Notes: generated from the sequence alone by a model not told the origin. A stretch of DNA of 64,000 bases from Arthrobacter sp. ISL-72 (GCF_018613755.1 NZ_JAGGPP010000010.1:1-64000); one strand, 5' to 3'. Numbered from the stretch's first letter, positions 35,982 to 45,507 are shown. A program made the numbers and translations.

Positions 35982-36587
35982 TTAGCTAACGCGGCGATAG
36001 CGGATGTGGGTGGCCAGCGGCGAGTGCAGCACCTCGGCGGGTTCGAAGCCGAAGAATTCAACCCCGTCGAAGATACGCTGGCCCGAACCGAGCAGGACCG
36101 GTGCGATGTCGAGGGTGAGCTCGTCGACCACGCCGGCGATCAGTGCCTGTCGCACGGTCGAGGCCCCACCGGCGATGTCCACGCCGTTGTCCCCGGCGGC
36201 GTGGCATGCCGCGGAGTAAGCCGCGTCGAAGCCCTCGGTGACGAAGTGGAAGGTGGTCCCGCCGTCCATCTGGATCGGGTCATGTTCGTGATGGGTGAGC
36301 ACGAATACCGGCGCGTGATACGGCGGTTCGGCTCCCCACCACCCGGTCCATTCCTCATCCCAGTCCCCGCGGACCGGGCCGAACATGTTCCGACCCATTA
36401 CATAAGCGCCCCGCGGTCGCATGAGCCAGTCGTTCGCGACCTTGTCGGCATCGTTCGCTCGCGGGTCGCCGATGTGCCATCGGTGCAGCTCCAGCCCCCG
36501 CTTGCCCAAGGGGTCCTCACGGCTCTGGTCCGGCCCGGCGACGAAGCCATCCAGCGAGATCGACATGTGGCAGGTGGTATCCGGCAT
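35982..36587 (-). CDS. Dihydrofolate reductase-like (RibD C-terminal domain) family protein
   Basis: A 201-residue protein with the family opening TTCHMSISLDGFVAGPDQS, the nucleotide-binding middle RGAYVMGRNMFGP, and PVFVLTHHEHDPIQM, DIAGGASTVRQALIAGVVDE, then LLGSGQRIF. These proteins share the DHFR fold and bind NADPH, but their substrates are mostly unknown. ATG 36587 is preferred to the adjacent GTG because AGGAGG lies at the better spacing of six bases. Confidence 0.88.
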   Translation of the reverse strand: MPDTTCHMSISLDGFVAGPDQSREDPLGKRGLELHRWHIGDPRANDADKVANDWLMRPRGAYVMGRNMFGPVRGDWDEEWTGWWGAEPPYHAPVFVLTHHEHDPIQMDGGTTFHFVTEGFDAAYSAACHAAGDNGVDIAGGASTVRQALIAGVVDELTLDIAPVLLGSGQRIFDGVEFFGFEPAEVLHSPLATHIRYRRVS

Positions 36588-37052
36588 CACGAACCTCCTG
36601 AGTTAACGCGACCTGCATACAGTCGCGTGAGAATTCTGGCGATCGTAGCACGTGAGGCATCCTTGCCGAGCGCCTCCGGCGGCTGGTCGCCGGCAGGTTC
36701 TCCTCTTAAGCAAACCGGGGCGCTTAGGGCGCCCCAGCGGGCGTTAAATAGAGCAGGACATCGGCCTCGAAGGTTGGGAACGCTAAGGGTGCTCTGCTGG
36801 GCGCACAAGGGGTGTCGTCTTGCCAAAACCGCCAAAACGATTTTTCGTCATGATTCAGCTTCCCGTAGGGCGGCCGTCATCGTGCGGTCAAGGGTGCAGA
36901 AGACCTCTAAGTGATGCTTGACACGTCCCTGCCGTCGGCCCTAGTGTGTTGCCAAGTCGATTTGGCAAAACGGTTTTTCAATGCGACTGACTTAAGCATT
37001 CAGGCCCCACCCCAACCGTAGATTCCGTTCAAAAGAAAGGGAGTCGACAGCG
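36588..37052. promoter_or_regulatory. Control region of the fructan operon with LacI-type operators
   Basis: A -35 TTGACA near 36919 is followed after 18 bases by TAGTGT. Immediately downstream lies TTGCCAA-GTCGAT-TTGGCAA, a perfect 7-bp inverted repeat, overlapping the LacI-style box AAAACGGTTTT. Operator just behind the -10 fits repression by the LacI protein encoded in this operon. The left 250 bases hold nothing else I recognise apart from a second AAAACGATTTT-like box near 36834. Confidence 0.6.
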
Positions 37053-38336
37053 ATGTCCTCTCGAACCACGATTTCCCGGATCACCGCCATTGGCGGGCTG
37101 TCCACAGCGGTGCTTCTGGCAGCAACTGCCTGCGGCGCAGGGGGCCCGGCAGCAACGTCGGGTAGCGCCGGCTCCAGCACAGTAAACGTCCTCGTCGAGG
37201 CCGGCGGCCACGCCGAACTGACAGGCGTCGCCGAACAGTGCAAGAAAGAAACAGGCGTCAGCGCCAACTTCGTCGAACTGCCCTACGACGGCATGTTCAA
37301 CAGGCTCTCCAGCGAGTTCTCCTCCGGCAACGTCTCCTTCGACGTCGCCGCCCTGGACTCCGTCTGGCTGCCCAGCTTCAAAGACGCGGTTCAGCCCATC
37401 GACGAAGTCTTCACCGACGAGGTGAAGAAGGACATCTTCCCTGCGCTCGTGAAGGAAGCGAACGTGGACGGGCACTTCATTGGCATGCCCGCCTGGACCA
37501 ACGCCGAAATCATCCTGTACCGCAAGGACCTGTTCGAAGACGCCAAGAACAAGGCAGACTTCCAGGCCAAGTACGGCTACGAACTCGCAGCCCCCACCAC
37601 CTGGAAGCAGTATCAGGACATCTCCGAGTTCTTCACCAAGGACGGCATGTTCGGCACGGACGTCAAGGGCGGTGTGGAAACCGAATGGCTGGCCCACGTC
37701 CTGCAGGCCGGCTCACCGATGGTCCTGGACGAGAACAACAAGGTGGTCATCGACAACGCCGCCCACAAGGAAGCACTGGACTTCTACACCAGCCTCGTCA
37801 AGGATGCCCCCTCCGGTGCCGCGCAGGTGGACTGGGCCGCTGCGCAAAATCTGTTCAATCAGGGCAAGACGGCGATGACACGTTTCTGGGCCCACGCTTA
37901 CCGGCAGATCCCCAAGGATTCACCGGTGGCCGGCAAGGTTGGAGCCGCCCCCATGATCGCCGGATCTGCCGGCGTTGGGGCCGTTCCCGGGCCTTGGTAC
38001 CTCACCGTGCCCAAGGCCACCAAGAACACCGAAGCGGCCAAGAAATTCGTCAAGTGCGCCTACGACTACAACGACAAAGGCATTGAATCCAACCTGGGCC
38101 TGGCCTCCCGTATCTCCGCCTTCGAGAAGTACCAGGACAAGGCGGGCTACGAGAGCTTCAAGCCGCTGATCGAAACCCTCAAGGGGACCGCCACTGCCAC
38201 CCGCCCGGCCACTGAGAAGTGGCAGCAGATCGTGGACACCGTGCTGGTTCCCATGCTGCAGAAGGCCGTGGCCGGCGGTGACTCCGCCACCCTCCTCGCC
38301 GACGCCAAGAAGCAGATCGAGGACCTCCTCAAGTAA
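37053..38336 (+). CDS. ABC sugar transporter, extracellular solute-binding lipoprotein
   Basis: A 427-residue family-1-type binding protein. The signal peptide with lipobox LLAATACG places the mature protein on the outer face of the membrane. The rest is two-lobed (FVELPYDGMFNRLSSEFSSG, AWTNAEIILYRKDLF, GKTAMTRFWAHAYRQ). First gene of the transporter operon with two permeases. No ATPase is encoded here, so a shared MsiK-like ATPase elsewhere would power it. By neighbours the ligand is a fructose oligomer or difructose anhydride. Confidence 0.88.
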   Translation: MSSRTTISRITAIGGLSTAVLLAATACGAGGPAATSGSAGSSTVNVLVEAGGHAELTGVAEQCKKETGVSANFVELPYDGMFNRLSSEFSSGNVSFDVAALDSVWLPSFKDAVQPIDEVFTDEVKKDIFPALVKEANVDGHFIGMPAWTNAEIILYRKDLFEDAKNKADFQAKYGYELAAPTTWKQYQDISEFFTKDGMFGTDVKGGVETEWLAHVLQAGSPMVLDENNKVVIDNAAHKEALDFYTSLVKDAPSGAAQVDWAAAQNLFNQGKTAMTRFWAHAYRQIPKDSPVAGKVGAAPMIAGSAGVGAVPGPWYLTVPKATKNTEAAKKFVKCAYDYNDKGIESNLGLASRISAFEKYQDKAGYESFKPLIETLKGTATATRPATEKWQQIVDTVLVPMLQKAVAGGDSATLLADAKKQIEDLLK

Positions 38337-38341
38337 GACCC

Positions 38342-38378
38342 CCGCGGCCGGCACCTGAGTGACCGGCGCCGGCCGCGG
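38342..38378 (+). promoter_or_regulatory. Hairpin between the binding-protein and permease genes
   Basis: Perfect 10-bp arms CCGCGGCCGG and CCGGCCGCGG with a 17-base spacer. In this position such hairpins commonly keep binding-protein mRNA more abundant than permease mRNA. Confidence 0.55.
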
Positions 38379-38402
38379 CCCCAACCAGCGGAAGAGAAAA
38401 CC

Positions 38403-39290
38403 GTGCGTATCTCCGATCGCCGCTTCGCATTGTTCCTGATGACACCAGCGGCACTGTTCCTTGCAGTATTTGTCGCCTTCCCGCTGTTCCGCCTCGTAGC
38501 GGACAGCTTCTTCAAAATCTCCCCGATCGCCGGCGGCCCCCGCGACTTCGTGGGTCTGGATAACTACTTCCGGGCATTCGCCTCCGAGGCCTTCATAGGT
38601 GCCGGATGGCGGACCCTGGCCTACACACTGGTCGTGGTCACCCTCGAATTCACCCTGGGGCTGGGAATGGCACTGCTGTTCACCACCCTCGGGCGCAGCT
38701 CCCAAATCTGGCGGACCGTCTTTATGTATCCGCTGATGATCGCCCCCATCGTGGCAGGGCTCCTCTGGAAGTTCCTGATGATCGACAACTTCGGCCTCAT
38801 CGGGACTCTCCTGCACCAGGCCGGCATCCTGTCCAACCCCAACCAGATCGGGTGGCTCTCCGACCCGGACATTGTGCTCTACTCCGTCGCCATCCCAGAC
38901 ATCTGGCTGACTACATCGTTTATGTGCCTGGTGCTCTTCGCCGGGCTGCAGAACATCCCCGGGGACCTGATCGAAGCAGCACGCCTGGACGGCGCACGCG
39001 CACCAGCGCTGCTGTTCCGCATCATCCTGCCCCTCCTGCGGCCCGTCATCGCCGTGGCGCTGGTGGTCCGCGGAATTGACGCAGCCCGCGCGTTCGATAC
39101 CATCCTCATCCAAACCAACGGCGGCCCACAATCCGCCTCGGAAACCATGAGCCTGCTGATCTACCGGACCATGATCCGCTTTGGTGACCCCGGATTGGCC
39201 AGCGCCATGGGCACCCTCTACCTGCTGGCCATGCTCGCCGTCGCATTCGTCGCGGTGTCCACCATCTGGCGGCCAGGAAAGGACAGCTGA
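38403..39290 (+). CDS. ABC sugar transporter permease (MalF type)
   Basis: A 295-residue, six-TM permease. The EAA loop that contacts the ATPase is visible as DLIEAARLDGARAPALLFRI with the GxxxxxxxxxLP-like continuation. The GTG start at 38403 follows GGAAGAG. Its stop overlaps the next gene (TGATG), so the two permeases are coupled. Confidence 0.9.
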   Translation: MRISDRRFALFLMTPAALFLAVFVAFPLFRLVADSFFKISPIAGGPRDFVGLDNYFRAFASEAFIGAGWRTLAYTLVVVTLEFTLGLGMALLFTTLGRSSQIWRTVFMYPLMIAPIVAGLLWKFLMIDNFGLIGTLLHQAGILSNPNQIGWLSDPDIVLYSVAIPDIWLTTSFMCLVLFAGLQNIPGDLIEAARLDGARAPALLFRIILPLLRPVIAVALVVRGIDAARAFDTILIQTNGGPQSASETMSLLIYRTMIRFGDPGLASAMGTLYLLAMLAVAFVAVSTIWRPGKDS

Positions 39291-40240
39291 TGCGCCTCGC
39301 TGAACGAACAACGCACGACGCCGGTGCGCCGGCCGGAGTGCCCGCGGAACCTGCCGTGCACACAGCCACGCGAACCACCCATAGGCGCCGGGGCGTCAAC
39401 CGGGAAGGCCTGGAAGCAGGCCGTCGGAGTACCCGGGCCCTGCTCTGGGTCCTCCTCGCCGCAGCGATGGTGCTCTACGGGTTCCCCTTCCTGTACCTGC
39501 TCTTCACATCCTTCAAAACCCCCATCGATACCATCGCGGTACCGCCGACCATCCTCCCCAGGGAATGGACGCTGGAGAACTACACCAACGCACTGGGCCG
39601 CAGCGGTGTCCTGGCTTCCTTCGTCAACAGCGTCCAGACGGCCATCATCAGCACTGTGCTGTCGCTGGCGCTGGCGGTACCGGCGGCCTACGGCATCACC
39701 CGGTACAAGACCCTCAGCGGCCGGATCTTCATCATGGCTGCCCTCGTTACCCGCATGGTGCCGCCCGTGGCCATCGGCATCCCGCTCGCGTCCATGATGG
39801 CCGGGGCGGGGCTGGCGGACACTCCGATCGCGCTGTCGATCGCCCACACCACCATCTCGCTGCCGCTCTCCATCTGGCTGATGTCCAGCTTCTTCGAAGC
39901 GGTTCCACGTGACCTGGAGGAAGCAGCGACCGTGGACGGTTGCAGCAGGCTCGGCGCCCTCTGGCGGGTGGTGATCCCCGTGGTCTCCGGCGGCATCGCC
40001 GTCACCGCTATCTTCGCCTTCCTCGCCTCCTGGAACGAATTCCTCTTCGCACTCCTGATGACAGCGATCCGCTCCCAGACCACCCCAGTGGTGATCGCAA
40101 ACTTCCAGACCCAGTTCGGCCTGGACTGGGGATCCATGACGGCGTTGGCCGCCGTGTACTCCATCCCGGTCATCCTCCTCACCCTTCTCTTGCAGCGAAA
40201 GATCGTCGCAGGCATGACGCTCGGCGCCGTCAAGGGCTAG
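39290..40240 (+). CDS. ABC sugar transporter permease (MalG type)
   Basis: A 316-residue permease with an unusually long hydrophilic N terminus (about 48 residues) before the first TM (LLWVLLAAAMVLYGFPFLYL). The EAA loop is DLEEAATVDGCSRLGALWRV. The C-terminal QRKIVAGMTLGAVKG is the standard MalG ending, and a near-copy of that ending reappears at 43310-43359. Partner of the preceding permease. Confidence 0.9.
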   Translation: MRLAERTTHDAGAPAGVPAEPAVHTATRTTHRRRGVNREGLEAGRRSTRALLWVLLAAAMVLYGFPFLYLLFTSFKTPIDTIAVPPTILPREWTLENYTNALGRSGVLASFVNSVQTAIISTVLSLALAVPAAYGITRYKTLSGRIFIMAALVTRMVPPVAIGIPLASMMAGAGLADTPIALSIAHTTISLPLSIWLMSSFFEAVPRDLEEAATVDGCSRLGALWRVVIPVVSGGIAVTAIFAFLASWNEFLFALLMTAIRSQTTPVVIANFQTQFGLDWGSMTALAAVYSIPVILLTLLLQRKIVAGMTLGAVKG

Positions 40241-40311
40241 ACCATCAACAACGAAACGAACAACGACCAGCACGCGTTTGGCAGCACGAACCATAAGGAC
40301 GTGGGAGACAG

Positions 40312-41355
40312 ATGAGCAACAAGAACATCGGTATCAAGGACGTGGCCATCGCCGCCGGCGTCTCCGTGACAACTGTCTCCCACGTCCTTAACGAGGTTTC
40401 CTACGCCCGAATCAGCCCGGAAACCAGGGACAAGGTCAGGACCATTTCGGAGCAACTAGGCTATGGCCCCAACCGCCTTGCCCAGGCCCTTCGCACCCAG
40501 AGGACCGGCATGCTGGGTCTGGTCAGCGAGGATATCGCCACCACGCCCCACGCCGGCCGGATCATCCTCGGCGCTGACGAGGCCGCCAGAGCCCGAGGGT
40601 ACAACCTCATGATCATCAACACCTCCGGCTCAGCCAGCATCGAATCCCGGCAGGCCGACGTCGAGACCCTCCTGGACCGCCGGGTGGACGGAATCCTCTA
40701 CGCCACCATGTACCACCGCAATGTGGAGCTGCCGGCCAACCTCGGCAGCGTACCCTCCGTCCTGGTCGACTCGGTGGCCACCGGCGGAAACATCACAGCC
40801 GTGATCCCGGACGAAGAAGGTGGTGCACGCGCCGCCGTGGGCGCGCTCCTCGAAGCGGGCCACACCCGGGTGGGCTTCATCAACAACACCGATGATGTCC
40901 CCGCAACCCGTCAGCGGCTCCAGGCCTTCCGGGCCACGCTGACTGAAGCAGGGCTCGACGGCGACGCGGCACCTGTCGAGTCCGAGGTCTCCGAGGTGCA
41001 AGGCGGCTATGAAGCGGCCCGGCGGATCCTGGCACGCGAGAACCCGCCCACCGGCTTGTTCTGCTACAACGACCGGATAGCGATGGGAGCCTACCGCGCC
41101 GCTGCGGAGTTGGGACTCACCATCCCGGCTGACCTTTCAGTGGTCGGCTTCGATGACCAGGAACTGATCGCCGCCAACCTTCACCCGGGCCTCACCACCG
41201 TGGCCCTGCCTCACTACGAGATGGGTGCTTGGGCCATCGAGCACCTGATTGACGCCGTCGAGGGGAAGACCGACCTTACCCTCATGGCACTTCACCCAAC
41301 CATTCTGAGCTGCCCCCTCGTGCGCCGCGATTCCATCACGGCTCCCCGGCAATAG
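40312..41355 (+). CDS. LacI-family repressor of the fructan operon
   Basis: A 347-residue protein. The DNA-binding domain is IGIKDVAIAAGVSVTTVSHV with hinge RLAQALRTQRTGMLGLV, followed by the sugar-binding core (DRRVDGILYATMYHR, TGLFCYNDRIAMGAYRAAAE, SVVGFDDQELIAANLHPGLT). GGGAG precedes ATG 40312. It lies between transporter and hydrolase genes and would release the operators near 36965 when its inducing saccharide binds. Confidence 0.9.
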   Translation: MSNKNIGIKDVAIAAGVSVTTVSHVLNEVSYARISPETRDKVRTISEQLGYGPNRLAQALRTQRTGMLGLVSEDIATTPHAGRIILGADEAARARGYNLMIINTSGSASIESRQADVETLLDRRVDGILYATMYHRNVELPANLGSVPSVLVDSVATGGNITAVIPDEEGGARAAVGALLEAGHTRVGFINNTDDVPATRQRLQAFRATLTEAGLDGDAAPVESEVSEVQGGYEAARRILARENPPTGLFCYNDRIAMGAYRAAAELGLTIPADLSVVGFDDQELIAANLHPGLTTVALPHYEMGAWAIEHLIDAVEGKTDLTLMALHPTILSCPLVRRDSITAPRQ

Positions 41356-41394
41356 GCAGCCAGCCCCTTCCACTCCCCAAGAGGAACGCCAGAC

Positions 41395-42978
41395 ATGTCC
41401 AGTTGCCTTGATGCCGCACGCCCGGAAACAGCCCAGGCCGGAACCTCCAGGTTCCGGCCTGCTATCCACTTCACGGCAAGGGATACCTGGCTGAATGATC
41501 CCAATGGCCTGGTTTTCTACGACGGCCTGTACCACCTCTTCTTCCAGAACAACCCGTATGGCAACGTCTGGGGCAACATGTCCTGGGGCCACGCCACCTC
41601 CCGTGATTTGCTGCACTGGACAGAACAGCCTGTTGCCATAGCCTGCGACGAGACAGAGGAAATCTTCTCAGGGAGTGTCGTAGTCGACCACGGCAACACG
41701 TCCGGATTCGGGACGGCGGACGCACCTGCCCTCGTAGCCATTTACACCAGTGCCTACAAAGCCGCGTCCGAACACAGCGGCACGCAGGCCCAGTCTCTGG
41801 CCTACAGCACAGACGCAGGAACGACGTGGCTAAAATACGAAGGAAACCCTGTCCTCACCAGAAACTCCGCGAACTTCCGCGATCCCAAAGTTTTCCGCTA
41901 TCAAGGGGACCAAGGTGCCTGCTGGGTCATGGTCGCCGTCGAAGCGCAGCACCAAAAGGTGGTCTTCTATCGTTCGGAAGACCTCAACTCCTGGGACTTT
42001 CTGAGCGACTTCGGCCCGGCCAACGCCGACGCCGGCGAATGGGAGTGCCCCGATCTCTTTCCCTTGGCGGTGGACGGGGACCCGGACAACATCAAATGGG
42101 TACTGATCGTGAACGTCAACCCCGGCGCTGTGGCGGGCGGCTCCGGCGGCCAGTATTTTGTCGGCGAGTTCGACGGCGTCCGGTTCGTCCCGGACGCCGG
42201 TTCGCTCGCGGCGCCCGCCGGGGTGACGTCCATCAGTGATTCCGTGGCGGCTGCAGCAGCTTTGAAGGAATGCCTGTGGCTGGACTGGGGACGCGACTGC
42301 TACGCCTCCGTATCCTTTAGCAACGCCCCGGATGACCGGCGCATCATCATCGGCTGGATGAACAACTGGGACTACGCCAACGAGCTGCCCACCGCCCCCT
42401 GGCGGTCCGCGATGACCCTGCCCCGCGAGGTGACGCTCACCGCTGTCAACGGTTCCCCTCGCCTGGTCCAGCAACCGGTCCTGGCCGACCTCTGCGCAGG
42501 AGAAGATCTGCCTACTGCCAAGGACCAAATGAACGCAGACACCTTTGAGCTGCGAAATACAGCCCTTCGGTTGCCGGATTCGGTACCCGGTAGCGCCCAA
42601 ATCATCGAGGCGGAGATAGTGCCCGGAAGCGCCGAAAGTTTTAGTTTCCTACTCTTCGGAAGCAGTGACGGGAGCAAAGGCACCATTCTTAGCTACAACA
42701 CAACCAGCGCCCAACTCATCCTTGACCGCAGACAATCAGGAAACACGGGCTTTCACGAGAAGTTCGCGTCTGACGAGCCTGCGCCGATCGTCCTCGACGG
42801 CGGCGTGCTCAGGCTGCACATCGTCGTCGACCACTGCTCGGTGGAGGTTTTCGCCCAGGGCGGCAAGGTCGTCCTGACTGATCTCATCTTCCCTGAAACC
42901 GAAAACCCGGAGAACTGGCTATCGGCTGAGGGAGGCTCGGCAACAATATTGAAGCTCGCGGTCTCAACACTCACCTGA
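41395..42978 (+). CDS. GH32 beta-fructosidase, intracellular
   Basis: A 527-residue glycoside hydrolase family 32 enzyme. The nucleophile is D35 in DTWLNDPNGLVFYDG, the transition-state motif FRDPKVFR, and the acid/base ECPDLFP. A five-bladed propeller and C-terminal beta-sandwich are complete. It has no signal peptide, so it acts on imported fructosides such as inulobiose, sucrose or short inulin. AAGAGGAACG precedes ATG 41395. It follows lacI in the operon. Confidence 0.92.
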   Translation: MSSCLDAARPETAQAGTSRFRPAIHFTARDTWLNDPNGLVFYDGLYHLFFQNNPYGNVWGNMSWGHATSRDLLHWTEQPVAIACDETEEIFSGSVVVDHGNTSGFGTADAPALVAIYTSAYKAASEHSGTQAQSLAYSTDAGTTWLKYEGNPVLTRNSANFRDPKVFRYQGDQGACWVMVAVEAQHQKVVFYRSEDLNSWDFLSDFGPANADAGEWECPDLFPLAVDGDPDNIKWVLIVNVNPGAVAGGSGGQYFVGEFDGVRFVPDAGSLAAPAGVTSISDSVAAAAALKECLWLDWGRDCYASVSFSNAPDDRRIIIGWMNNWDYANELPTAPWRSAMTLPREVTLTAVNGSPRLVQQPVLADLCAGEDLPTAKDQMNADTFELRNTALRLPDSVPGSAQIIEAEIVPGSAESFSFLLFGSSDGSKGTILSYNTTSAQLILDRRQSGNTGFHEKFASDEPAPIVLDGGVLRLHIVVDHCSVEVFAQGGKVVLTDLIFPETENPENWLSAEGGSATILKLAVSTLT

Positions 42979-43023
42979 AGTGCCCCTTTCGCGCTTCGCG
43001 CTGAATCCGACTTGGGTGACGCT

Positions 43024-43359
43024 ATGAAAGGTCCAGAATGCCAACAGTCCAGCACACCGACGGTGACCCCCAACCTGGGCATTGATGTCGTTGTTGTCGG
43101 TGAAGCCCTCGTGGACATAGTTGTCTCTCCCCGGGGCGTAAGAGAGCTTCTCGAGGAATCACATAAGGGCTGTGTCGTCACCTATGATCCCAACATCCGC
43201 CCTGCACGGCTCGGCAGGCAATTTGAGGCAAAAACCATCTTCGAGGAACTCGTCCCGTTCGATTTCACTGCCGTTGTCCACCCTGCTCATGGCGGGCTAA
43301 CTATCATCCTGCAGCGCCACATCGTGGCTGGCCTGACTCTCGGCGCCGTCGAGGGCTGA
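43024..43359 (+). pseudogene. In-frame chimera: PfkB fructokinase pieces plus ABC permease tail
   Basis: The 111-residue frame joins three unrelated parts. GIDVVVVGEALVDIVVSPRG is the start of a PfkB sugar kinase. RELLEESHKGCVVTYDPNIR then PARLG is the kinase middle, about 100 residues later in a normal protein. LTIILQRHIVAGLTLGAVEG is the C terminus of a MalG-type permease. No kinase active-site GAGD motif is present. It resembles the product of two deletions that removed most of a fructokinase gene and most of a second permease gene while keeping frame. It probably has no activity. Confidence 0.8.
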
Positions 43360-43386
43360 GAAACCACAACACAAAGGGAAGAACCT

Positions 43387-44754
43387 ATGTCAAGCAACAA
43401 CTGCTACGACGTGACTACGTGGCCCGTCGGCAATCCGTCCGAGGACGTCGGTGAAGTAATCAACAGCATCATCGCTGACATCAAGGAGCGGCAGACCGTC
43501 ACCGATGCGAACAATGGAGGAAAGCCAGGCGCTGTGATCTACATTCCGCCCGGGGACTACCACCTCCGTACGCAGGTGGTGATCGACGTCAGCTTCCTCA
43601 GGATCCATGGCTCGGGACACGGCTTTACGTCGTCGAGCATCCGGTTCAACGTTCCCGAAGACGAATGGCCCGACTTGCATGAGCTGTGGCCCGGGGGGAG
43701 TCGCATTATCGTCGACATTCCCTTTGGCGGAGACGGGGAGGAATCCAAGGGAGCCGCCTTCTACGTTGAGCGAAGCGGGAGCCCGCGAATAAGCTCGGTC
43801 GAGTTCTCCAACTTCTGCATCGACGGGCTGCACTTCAACTCGGATGGCTCGGGGATGCATCCGGAGAATACTTACGTCAACGGCAAGACCGGTATTTATG
43901 TCGCGAACGCCAATGACTCATTCCGCGTAACCGGCATGGGGTTCGTCTACCTTGAGAACGCTCTCACTATCTACAACGCGGACGCGCTTTCCGTTCACGA
44001 CAACTTCATCGCTGAATGCGGAAGCTGCATCGAGCTGCGCGGGTGGGGACAGGCATCAAAGATCACCGACAACTTGGTCGGAGCAGGCTTCAAGGGTCAC
44101 TCGATCTACGCCGAGAACCACGGCGGGCTCCTGATAACCGCGAACAACGTCTTCCCCCGTGGTGCGAGCAGCGTCCATCTCAGCGGCGTTACGCGGTCAA
44201 GCGTCACCAACAACCGTTTGCATTCGTTCTACTCCGGGATGCTGATTCTCGCAGCGAATAGTTCGGAAAACCTCGTGGCCACGAATCACTTCTTGCGTGA
44301 CCATGAGCCCTGGACACCCTTCCTGGGAGTCGACAACGGACTGAACGACCTCAGCGGACTTCTCTGTGTCAGCGGCAGCAACAACTCTTTCGTCGGCAAC
44401 CACTTCTCCCAGATCATCGACTCACAGAGCATCCGACCGGCAGGTGCGACGCCTGTGATCATCCGGTTGATGGCGGGGGTTGGCAACTTCGTCTCCAACA
44501 ACCACGTGGTGGCGATGGACGTTCACTCCAAGTCAAGTGACTCCTGCTTCTCGGCTCAGGTGGACGCTCTGTTGACGACCGAGGCTTCGGACGGCCTCGC
44601 CGTTACGGCCGTCATGGTTGATTCCGAATCAGCTCGGAATACGATCCTTGATTCCGGAAGTGACGCCCAAGTTATCGCAGATAGGGCTGTGAACGCCCTT
44701 AGGGCCACACCCACGGTCGGTTTCCAAGCGGCACATGCACCCGTGGCCCGGTGA
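43387..44754 (+). CDS. GH91 enzyme: probable difructose anhydride III hydrolase (or inulin fructotransferase)
   Basis: A 455-residue right-handed beta-helix protein related to inulin fructotransferases of Arthrobacter: NCYDVTTWPVG, GAVIYIPPGDYHLRTQVVID, GKTGIYVANANDSFRVTGMG and FIAECGSCIELRGWG. The acid pair falls at D205 and E216, 11 apart, as in characterised members (recalled as D207/E218 in the hydrolase and D233/E244 in the transferase). There is no signal peptide, whereas transferases that act on inulin are secreted. Together with the cytosolic GH32 and importer this favours the intracellular hydrolase, which opens DFA III to inulobiose. AGGGAAG precedes ATG 43387. Confidence 0.85.
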   Translation: MSSNNCYDVTTWPVGNPSEDVGEVINSIIADIKERQTVTDANNGGKPGAVIYIPPGDYHLRTQVVIDVSFLRIHGSGHGFTSSSIRFNVPEDEWPDLHELWPGGSRIIVDIPFGGDGEESKGAAFYVERSGSPRISSVEFSNFCIDGLHFNSDGSGMHPENTYVNGKTGIYVANANDSFRVTGMGFVYLENALTIYNADALSVHDNFIAECGSCIELRGWGQASKITDNLVGAGFKGHSIYAENHGGLLITANNVFPRGASSVHLSGVTRSSVTNNRLHSFYSGMLILAANSSENLVATNHFLRDHEPWTPFLGVDNGLNDLSGLLCVSGSNNSFVGNHFSQIIDSQSIRPAGATPVIIRLMAGVGNFVSNNHVVAMDVHSKSSDSCFSAQVDALLTTEASDGLAVTAVMVDSESARNTILDSGSDAQVIADRAVNALRATPTVGFQAAHAPVAR

Positions 44755-44849
44755 CCCGCCCAGGCCCGGCGAGACCTCCGGAACCGCCATGATCGAGGGC
44801 GGCGGCCGCATACACGCGAAGAGGGCATGGAAACCCCGCGACCCGCCAA

Positions 44850-44942
44850 CGAATTCAGGACGCCTCCGCGCGGCTGGGGTATGTACCCAACCGGCTCGCG
44901 CAGTCCTTGCCCACTCAGCGGTCGAACACCATCGGCCGTTGA
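44850..44942 (+). pseudogene. LacI DNA-binding-domain scrap
   Basis: Thirty codons read RIQDASARLGYVPNRLAQSL then PTQRSNTIGR and stop. This is the hinge part of a LacI-family DNA-binding domain (compare RLAQALRTQR in the intact regulator at 40312). Nothing before or after continues it. It marks a second, lost sugar regulator downstream of the GH91 gene. Confidence 0.6.
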
Positions 44943-45507
44943 TGCTTGTTAGTTGTGACAGGAACCGACGACAGGCAAGACATCCGCAGAAAGACGCACG
45001 ATTCGTGCACTTGAATGGAAACCGACCAGGACGCCGATAATGGACGTTTCGTCGTTCTGACTTCACTGGACTCGGGGGTGAGCTGATTTGGGCGCAAGAG
45101 TGCGAAAGCGTGGGGGAGGGGTGCTCGTCATGCGGGTTTCTACCCGTTTGCCCATGAGATGTACAGAACGTAGGAACCCGCTGGCATGACGCTCATCGAT
45201 TCACCGCATGTGCCTTACTCCATTCGCTGGTGCTCGATCTGGGCTGTCGGCAACGTTTTGGCGCAGTCACCGGGGCCCGGCAAGTCAGGTGACGCTGTCT
45301 AACGTACGTCGTAGAACCGGCGCGCCCGACGGGCCGCGGCAGTCAGCTGGGCTGGTTCCGAGTCGGGGACCTGAGCCGTGGACCCCGGCTGGCTGCATGG
45401 CAGCGGTCGCATAGAATGGCGCCCTGCCCGGAAAGTCTCCGGAGCGGGGCGCCGCTCATACGGTTTCCTGTGCTTACCTCAACGCCGGTTCAATATTGAA
45501 CCGGAGG
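44943..45507. other. Non-coding, with a terminator-like hairpin
   Basis: No gene seen. GGCGCCCTGC and GCGGGGCGCC (one G-U pair) at 45418-45453 could terminate the minus-strand AMIN-like gene. Confidence 0.45.

Noticed and set aside
37920..39311. Long minus-strand frame across the binding-protein and permease genes
   Set aside because: Antisense shadow of well-supported transporter genes.
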